Assembly (NCBI RefSeq): GCF_003597395.2
Contig: NC_133771.1
Span: forward strand, 137,147,823 to 137,211,822
Origin: Chelonoidis abingdonii
Lineage: Eukaryota; Chordata; Testudines; Testudinidae
Length of the DNA stretch: 64,000 nucleotides
Direction of reading: 5' to 3'
The notes under the pieces are model-generated. The model was not told where the DNA came from, made no database searches, and saw only the letters and a list, made by a program, of their open reading frames with translations. Position 1 is the stretch's first letter, and every line of letters starts with the position of its first letter. Positions 56,261 through 64,000 of the stretch are shown one piece after another. Made by a program: the position numbers and the translations under genes.

Positions 56261-58469
56261 GCCTTGTGCATGTACATCATGTGCATAATCAAATATCTTG
56301 TACATAAATGTTCTTGTACTTTTTCATCTATGGAAAATGTAGGTTGTCCACAACAACAGGAACCTCTGCCTTTAACATAATTGGATATTTATTCAGGATG
56401 TGTCAGAAAAATGTGTAACCCATAGAGGGCTCAAGGTTTTGAAAGCAAGAAGTCTTTATTTAAATAAGTGGTTTAGCGAAAACAGCTAGCAAGTCAACAT
56501 AAGCAGCCTTTGTGGCTTACTATTTCAAAGTGGAATCAGGAAATTTGATCTGTGATTAAGTGAATGCAACTGACAAAGTGTAGAGCTGCTTCTAATTTCT
56601 GTAGATCCTGTCTTCTGCCTTTCCCTCCTGAAGCCACCCAGTAAGTTACCAGATAAAGTGGCTATGTTGCTTAAGTAAAAGATGGAGTAGTGTTTAATTG
56701 ACTACAAATACACACACATTGTAGTTACCTCTACCTGCTAAACATAATCTTAGAATTGCTTTCTTGAGAAAGAATTAGAGATAGTTCCAGAGTTTGAAAC
56801 TCTTTTCCTGCCTCAAAATCTTCTGAACTGTATGTTGGTAGAAGAGACAAAAGCATTGCTCTTTTGGAAGGTTGCTGAGTTGTGTTTCCTAGGTGACCAG
56901 ACAGGCAAAACTATCTTAAAAACAAAAAGATAGATTTTGTAGGCCACTAAAGAGATTTAAAGCAACAGTACTCTTGAAAACACATGCAGGAAGAGAAGGA
57001 AGATGTGTCCTCTACGCTACTAGACAAGTATTTATCCTGCTAGAAACTAGAAAAGATCCAGAACAGTAGAGCAAAAATTGTAATGGTCTTCCTCCAACAT
57101 TAATGTTTTTCAACATAAGCAAAGTGATCCAAAAGCAGATGATGAAGCATGCTTTCTAATTATTTGGGTTTGCCAGTGGGTTGAAGAGGTTTTTTTGGTT
57201 CCCCAGGCTGTGCCCTTCATATTGTTACTTGCTCTGTTAGGGAACTTTCCATAACACACAATTTTCCAAATGAGTTCTTCTTTACTGAGCTTTCAGACTG
57301 TTTCTGTGAGCTTGCTGAAGCAACAGAACTGGCAGCGCTTCCAAGACTGTCCTTTTTTGAAACAGCAAATGTGTGCAATGAAGCATCATACTCTACTGAA
57401 ATTTACTGCAAATTATGACAATAATAAATTGCAAAGCACTGAGATGTCAGAGATTTATTATGCAGATTATAATTTGATTTGTTGTGATTCCACAAGAATA
57501 AGTGAAGAAAGTTAATTCTGTATGAAATAAAACTTTATTAAACCAAACCAAATTGCTGAAAGCTGTATAAACCATTAAAATTATTTGATCTTCATATAAT
57601 CTACACCATTTTACTTTTTGGAAGATAGACACTCCTTTAGATTTGAGAGCATATAGCATGTGAATTTTGTTTGGAAACAAATCTGGGAAAAGTGGTAAAT
57701 ATCTTGTATTTTAAAAAAAAGACATGAAGTTTCATGAAGCAGTTGTCTTTTCACATAGTACTTTTATGCTTGGAAAATAAAACATGGAATAATCTAAATT
57801 GCAGATGGCACATTATCACTGAGAAGGCTTTCTCTGTGATTGCTGCTGTTTATTGAATGTTGCACCCTGTTTTCTATGCAGACTGATTGGTGATGAGGAC
57901 AGGTTTTATTTTCTTCAAGGTTATTGCATTTAACCTTTAGCAACTGGGAATTGAAATTAGTCGAGTAACTTTGACTTTGGGATGTTTTGGTGCTCATCAC
58001 AAAATATAGTCTGTGAGCATGCATATTTAGAAAAATGGAGGGAGAAAGAATAGTAGAATAAAGATGAAGATACTGACTGTGTAAGGAATATCGATGATAG
58101 TAGGGGTTTGTAAATACCCCAGTAGGCACACATCTCATTTTTTTGATAAACGGGAATATTTAAGGATGATGATAAGGACGGATGAGAGCTCCTGAATGAT
58201 GGGCAGGGAAGTTTAGCGGAACATAGTCTGTCATGATTTTAACTACTTATTTTTATGTAAAATATGTCATTTGATTAGAGAATAAGCAACATAACATTTT
58301 CATTTTTTTGAAGCAAAGATTTATTCTTTTAAATGAGGCAGTAGTTAATAATGATAAAGATAGAAATATACCTGAACCACTTAATTCATTTTTCCCAGAA
58401 TCTGTAACAAAAATATTTTGTTAATTCTAGACCATTTTTCCCCCTCCTGCATTTCAGAGTTGTATATTC

Positions 58470-58830
58470 AGGTATTAGGTGCCTCAGAGAGCTCGTCTTC
58501 ACTGCAGTGCTAGCTTGAGGTATGCCTCAAATGTTACCACAACGTGACTCCTGTCTATGCACAAAAATCTCTAGCTCAGGGTCAGTGGTGGTTTAAAAGT
58601 GAGCTAGCTGGCCTGTCAGGGTGAGTGCGTTGAAGCTTGAGTTCTGCCCTCTTGATCTAGTAACATAGTGGGGGCTCAGCCACTCTGGGCTGCTAATCCA
58701 ATCATTCTGTGTGACTGCTCTCACTTGAGTTTAACTGGAGAGGTGTTAATTTGAGCTAACGCTTCCATGAAAACAAGTCAGTTTCCTTGTTTATACTAGT
58801 TTAATTATTTCGGTGGTGTAGTTGATAGTC
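58470..58830. repeat. Ancient interspersed repeat fragment
   Basis: Phrases cttcactgcagtgctagcttgaggt, gctagctggcctgtcagg and ggagaggtgttaatttgagctaac suggest an old DNA-transposon relic. Not classified. Confidence 0.4.
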
Positions 58831-59574
58831 TTTCACCGTAGACATCAGATGCTTAATTTTTCTAGCTAGACAATCAGGACAGTGGCATGCCATTGGTTGC
58901 CTTCTCTTCCCACTCTTGCTTTATGCTTTTTCTTTCATACTACTTTATATCTTTAGAAAAGCCTTCTACTTCCCCTGCATCAAAAGCCCCCTTTATTCTC
59001 CTCCACACCTTTCCTTGAAACCTACTACTTTGGCAAAGCCTTCCTATGTTGATCTCTTCATTGACTGTTTATGCACATCTTCTGTCTTGAACTTATATAT
59101 TTTTATTTGTGAGCCTTTCAAGAATCGAGTTTTGTTTATTGAAATAAGTCTTTTGGTAGCTTAGAAGGAGCTGTTTTTCACAAGAAATTTGAAACACTGA
59201 CTAGAATGTATGTGTGTTTCTTGTGTTTTAAATTGGTCACCTGTATTGTACTTTATTAATATTGTTGATTTCTCACTGTAACGCCAATATAACAAAGCAG
59301 ACGTCAAGGGAAGAGATTTAATCACACAATAATCAGGGCTGGAATTTTAAATAGGACACATCATTAGCATGTTAATGGATTTTCTCACTTTTTGCCAGCT
59401 GCCCAAGAATAAAAGATATTGCAAATGTAGTGCAAAAATTTGGCTTTGCTCACTGTGCTGTGAACTGTCAGGGCTTCGTGTTGGAGACTTAAAAAATACA
59501 AAAGGATTTTTAATGAGAATATGAGAAGTATTTTAGATTGCTTTTTATAATAGCGATGTCAACTGATAAGTTAG

Positions 59575-59815
59575 ATGTACTTATTTATATTTTAGGATGA
59601 GATAATATTGATTTGCACTTATTTTCATCTGAAGATCTCCAAGCTCTTTACAAAAATGGCTAAGTATTATTATTCCCATTTTACAGCTAAAACCACGCCA
59701 AAGAGAAGTGAAGTCATTTGCTCGAGATCATAGAGTGAGCTAGTGACAGAGCAGGGAATAGAACACTGGTTTCCTGACTCCCAGCCTCTTGGTCTAACCA
59801 CTGGAATTCATTAGA
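59575..59815 (-). repeat. MIR-like SINE remnant
   Basis: Ordered phrases: ctccaagctctttacaaa, ttattattcccattttacagct, agagaagtgaagtcatttgctcgagatcata, gacagagcagggaatagaacactggtttcctgactcccag. The MIR core is well kept. Confidence 0.75.
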
Positions 59816-59934
59816 GTAGATAGATGAATTTGAAATGATCTGCTGACCAAATCTCTCTCTAAAACAGTGCTGTCATGGTAGGGGAAATCTTATCATACGG
59901 TAGCTAAGACAACCAAAACCCTATTCCAGAAAAG

Positions 59935-60062
59935 TGATATTTAATTGGAAAAAGCACAATGAAGGGCCACAAAATGAGCAGGGTTGTGGAACAGCTTCTG
60001 TATGAGGAGAGACTAAAAATATTGGGACTATTCAGCTTGAAAAAGAGATGACTGGGGGAGGG
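59935..60062 (+). mobile_element. CR1 fragment
   Basis: gttgtggaacagcttctgtatgaggagagactaaaaatattgggactattcagcttgaaaaagagatgac is CR1 ORF2 C-terminal sequence. It is truncated on the right by GC-rich element C. Confidence 0.78.
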
Positions 60063-60067
60063 GAATA

Positions 60068-60385
60068 TTTAGGGTTGACAACCCCCCTGAATTGTCTGAG
60101 AGTCTACTGGAATTGGCATCGATCTCCTGGTGACTATTGAAAGCAATCTGGGAAATGTTAATAGGCTGCTAAAAGGTCCGGTTGGTGGCACTGTGGGGCT
60201 CCCTACCTGCCCTGGCTCTGCGTGGCTCCTGGAAGCAGGTGGCATGCCCAGCTCCTCGGAGGAGGGGCGGCCAGAGGGTCTCTGCCTGCTGCCTCTGGCC
60301 TGAGTGCCGACTCTGCAGCTCCCATTGGCCAAGAACCGCAGCAAATGAGAGCTGCGGGGGCAATGCCTGCAGTACCTGAAGAAGA
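60068..60385. mobile_element. GC-rich element C (fragment)
   Basis: ctgctaaaaggtccggttggtggcactgtggggctccc (60169-60206) is the reverse complement of the right part of element A (near 25100), so this copy is in the opposite orientation. The CCAAT-type palindrome ctgcagctcccattggcc ... gagctgcgggg is at 60314-60355. Non-coding. Confidence 0.6.
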
Positions 60386-60394
60386 GCTCTGTAT

Positions 60395-60478
60395 AAGCTT
60401 GAAAGATTGTGTCTTTCACCAACAGAAGTTGATCCAATGAAAGCTATTCTCTCACCCACCTTGTCTCTGTCATTGAGT
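60395..60478. repeat. Old interspersed repeat (uninterrupted relative)
   Basis: Same repeat as at 12880-13034 plus 17846-17903, here unbroken: gcttgaaagattgtgtctttcaccaacagaagttgatccaatgaaa and cacccaccttgtctctgtc. Confidence 0.7.
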
Positions 60479-63436
60479 ATGCACATGCTACATGTTAATA
60501 CAGTATATTTATAAGGGACTTGTCCTTTAATGAAGAGAAAGCTATACAGGGTTCTGTTTTCTTAATACATTTCTTCCAACTATATGGCTTGTACTTGGGT
60601 GCTGAAAATTAAAATATACAATTATAGTTTATCAAAATGTACCTCAAAATATGGTAAGAAATTTGTCCTATTGTTTTAATTAAAGTCAGTGTTCAATAAA
60701 CTATATATTCAGTCATTGTACGGGATGCAATTAATTACCCTGTAACATAATATTTATGTGGGTCCCAGAAACCATTAATGGGTACTTAAAATAATACAAG
60801 CTTTGCATAATCAAATATTTATGAACACGGGTCTTTCTGACTCTCTGACAAACCCACATATTCATATAACATGATTTGATTTTACCTAACTAATGATGAA
60901 TGGTTATTCCAAAGTGTTTTCTGACTGGATTTTTTTAAAGATATATTTTTGTACTCTGTCAGTTTGGGCCAATTTAATCTGTGTCAGAAATTTGCCATAT
61001 AATAAAGTAAAAATACACGGTAACCCTCTTGTGGAAAACCTTTATTTATTTAAATATGTAATATTAACAATAGCTGTTAGAGTGGAAAATAAGGAAGCCT
61101 TCTATAGCTTAATTTTTTGTAATTTTTTTAGAAATATCTAGAAATTAATTGTTATAAAACTTTACAGAATTTTTAACTGTTCCAAAAAAGGGCCATCTGA
61201 AAAGCTGTACATATCACACTGTGACAGAATCATCCCAGGTGTAGTTTAATTGATTTCCATGGAGCTATTATATAAGAAATGATTTGGTCCAATATGTTTG
61301 CAGCATCTGCACAATATAAGTTCTCTGAGCTGAATAGGTTCTCCATAGAGCTTCCACAATTAATCATATATTTGAGAATGACTATTTGATCCTAAACTGA
61401 AAAGATGAACCTTCTGATTGCATCTTTTTAAAGAAATCATTAAAGGGAGATGACCTAGTGTGTAATAGATGGACTTCCATCACAGGGAAGCTATTCCCAA
61501 TCACATTATATGTCCACTTCCAATTTGTACAAGGTTATTACTTTCTACAGGACCCAATATATACTCTAGAGAAATTAAATGAAATGCTTGTTGCTAAAAC
61601 TAGAGGTTGAAGGGAGTGGGTTATTGCTTTTGTTTACAGCCATATCTTTTTAAACTGTGACCTTTTCAGATTTCACAAGGTAACTAGAGTGAGCCCTCGT
61701 TGCTGGTTGGTTATGAAATCCAAGATGATGTAGGAAGTGGTGTTGGTGATTAGATTGGTGGCATTCTTCCTTCTGAGCTGGCATTCAGCTGATGCTCCAG
61801 CGTGGTGCTGGGCAGCTTTCTTTCAGGCAAGATATAAAACCAAGATCCTTAATAATTGTTGTCTTTTAAAAAAAAAACAAAAATTTTATAACTGTCTTTG
61901 CAAGAATAGGGGTATGTAACCCAAATTCCAGTTTGAGTGATTACACTCTGATGGTTTAAATTCTCCCTTCCATTTCTTTTGGAGAATGTGTTCTTCACTT
62001 CCTGGTCTTACTTGTTGGGTATTGGTAAATATCATCCATGCTCCAACTCATCAGCAGCAGCGTCTGAGTGATTGTTGAAGAGATTCCTGTGTTTGGCATT
62101 TCTGAAACATTTCTGAAAATTGGAATCTTTCCGGATAATAAAACACTATGTAAAAGTTTTATTTTTGTGAATTTCAAATATAGAATTGATAAAAGAACAA
62201 TTTAAAACTGGATGACCATTACAGAAGAGCAATAGGTCTCCTGTAGTTAAGACCAGCTTTTTGTTTAAAGCTTGACTCTTCTAAGTGCTCTAAAAGCTAC
62301 AAGGTTACTTAAAATTTGGTGTGTTTCATGAGTGTGTGGAGGTCTGTTAGTCGTCCAAGTTTGAGGCCATTTGACCAAGGGGTCTCGACATACAGTGCTC
62401 CTCCCTTGTCCCTCAGCCCCCTAAAAGGCTTTTCTTAAAATTTAGAGATTCTGGCAGCCTTTTTTTTGCTCACAGATAGAGAGCAAACTAGGGCTTAGAT
62501 CACCACACCACAGTGTTCAACACTCCAGGTTACCCCAACAGCATGCATGGTACCTACCAGCCCTTTGGAGGAAACATAATTAAAACGTTATTTGAAAAAA
62601 GATTTTGCTTCTCCATTTAGGCTAGTTGGAAGCCTCATGTGCTTATTCCCTCTCCTAAGGGATTATTCTGAGCATGGGCGGGGGAGGGGGGGGGCTAATT
62701 ATCTGGAAAACTATGTCTACATCGCAGGACCTTGGTGGCTCCAAGGACATGTCATTGCCATTGAATCTGAGCACCAACCCACAGCAGAAATCTGAAGTTT
62801 AAAAAAAAAAGCACATGTATTGCTCCCATGTGCCTGTATCAAAGGGGGGGGGGAGTTATTTTGGGGAAATCTAATCTGAGTACAGCAGAATATTCAGAAG
62901 ACGACGCAACTATTTTTGGAAAAGAGAGAAAACTACACAAGAAAATGTTTGCTAGGAGGGGATGGTGATTGGGGTAGAAGTGTAGGTAGCAATAAGGGGA
63001 GAATTGCAATTGGGGAATTGGGTAAGGGGGAGGGGCAGAACACTAGGAAGGGAAAAATAGGGGCGAGTAACAGGTAGACTGGGGGGAGAATAGTGCAGGG
63101 GTGCCGGTCAGTTTAATGGGATGGAATGGGGACGGGAGGCTGGAAATGTTGGTTGGGGGAGGCTACATGTTGCAGGAAATGGTGTGGCAGTGTTGTGAAC
63201 AAGGAGAGACAGTCACCAATCTTCTCTCATGTGCGTAAATCTAGTGTAACACTCCTGTAATTAAACTATCACGGTTTTGGGACACAGATGGTGGATGAGA
63301 TTTCTCTCACCAGCTCTGTTAGGAACTACAGATTGGAAACAGTTCAAAGCACGACCATTATTCCCATTCCACTATAACAACATGTGCGGGCGGGGGCCGG
63401 GTGAGGGGAAGCACTGAGGAATCACATAGCAACCAT

Positions 63437-63603
63437 GTAGCAAAGACCACTGGAATGGGATTGTTCCTAGCTCTGCCTCTGGCCTGCCACATGACCTTAA
63501 CTTCACCTCTCTGTGTCTGTTTCCTATCTATAAAATGGGGATAACGATGTAAAGGTCTTTGATATCTAGTGATGAAAAGCATTCCATAAAAGCTAGATCT
63601 TTT
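63437..63603 (+). repeat. MIR SINE
   Basis: tgttcctagctctgcctctggcctgccacatgaccttaacttcacctctctgtgtctgtttcctatctataaaatggggataacga is the MIR core and 3' part in forward order. Diverged but clear. Confidence 0.85.
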
Positions 63604-64000
63604 GATTATAAACTAGATACAGTAGCATATCTGCTTTCAATCCTAGTTGAGAACTACAGGTGCCTTAACGACCGCTAACTCTAACCAAACAAACATTTCT
63701 TTCTATTTAAAGACCTCAGAAACTAAATGGCAAAAAAATTAATTAACTCAGAGTTCAGGATGCTTGGTGATAGTTTGTGCCCTTCCAGAATGTTGACTTC
63801 AGCAAAACCCAATCTTCTGAAACCCAGACAATACAGAGTGAAGATAATAGACTCCCTTTGACTTCGGATCAGGCTCTTCATATGTTGGATGCTCTTAGGT
63901 GAGCCTCTACTTCAGCCTTCCTTATGGGTAAGGCCATACCAAATTCACAGTCCATTTTGTTAAATTTCATGGTCATGGCATTTTAAAAATCTTGAATTTC

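Larger units (their letters stand above)
55936..64000 (+). other. DISC1: DISC1 intron, 3' side (partial)
   Basis: Start of the intron after the 189-bp exon; its 3' end is outside the window. 55936-58470, 58831-59570, 60480-63430 and 63610-64000 are AT-rich and mostly featureless. There are a (TAA)n tract at 56233-56260, G runs near 62683 and 62845, and purine-rich stretches at 62940-63200. Confidence 0.75.

Noticed and set aside
63790..63892. Possible exon: cttccag acceptor, open frame and gtgagc donor
   Set aside because: Joining it to the 189-bp exon in the required phase gives a stop at the third codon, and its translation does not resemble DISC1. Part of it (ctccctttgacttcggatcaggct) looks like an old amniote repeat.
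1..64000. CRISPR arrays, operons, riboswitches or prophage
   Set aside because: The DNA is vertebrate: introns, LINEs, SINEs and LTRs; no regularly spaced direct repeats were seen.

Overview
The window is a stretch of vertebrate nuclear DNA that looks like a reptile, most probably a cryptodiran turtle. The reasons are a tRNA-derived SINE with a CR1-type tail, many CR1 LINE copies of turtle type, DIRS, PIF-Harbinger and hAT relics, and AT-rich introns. The species call rests on recognising repeat families by eye and was not checked against a database.

The only host gene I can support is on the + strand. Three short coding exons lie at 8309-8363, 28646-28748 and 55747-55935. All have good splice sites, their reading phases fit one another, and their translation matches the C-terminal coiled-coil half of DISC1 (disrupted in schizophrenia 1). 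They are separated by introns of about 20.3 kb and 27.0 kb. The window therefore lies inside DISC1, with the 5' exons to the left and the last exons to the right. No promoter, terminator or RNA gene of the host was found.

Everything else is intron, largely made of transposable elements in layers. 1-8.3 kb: CR1 pieces, a degraded non-LTR element with endonuclease and reverse transcriptase remnants, an inverted-repeat MITE, and a Tigger/mariner-like element with TA target sites. 8.4-28.6 kb: a solo LTR, a CR1 with a hAT MITE inside it, a 4.8-kb PIF-Harbinger element (transposase plus Myb-like gene) that split an older repeat and was itself split by a second Harbinger, another solo LTR, a long CR1 inside a GC-rich element, and a sense-oriented solo LTR just upstream of the second exon. 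28.7-55.7 kb: two DIRS-type tyrosine-recombinase retroelements with matching hairpin termini, an L1-like LINE, a mariner-like MITE, a full-length dead hAT (BED/ZBED-like) transposon, a CA microsatellite, more CR1, an LTR inside a DNA-transposon-like repeat, and the SINE inside a second GC-rich element. 55.9-64 kb: mostly unique intron with MIR-like pieces and a third GC-rich copy.

I see no intact autonomous element and no unknown gene system. The most unusual items are the paired DIRS hairpin termini, the nested Harbingers sharing TCA target sites, a perfect 33-bp piece of Harbinger gene found again 1.8 kb away outside the element, and an LTR promoter placed in sense orientation within DISC1.
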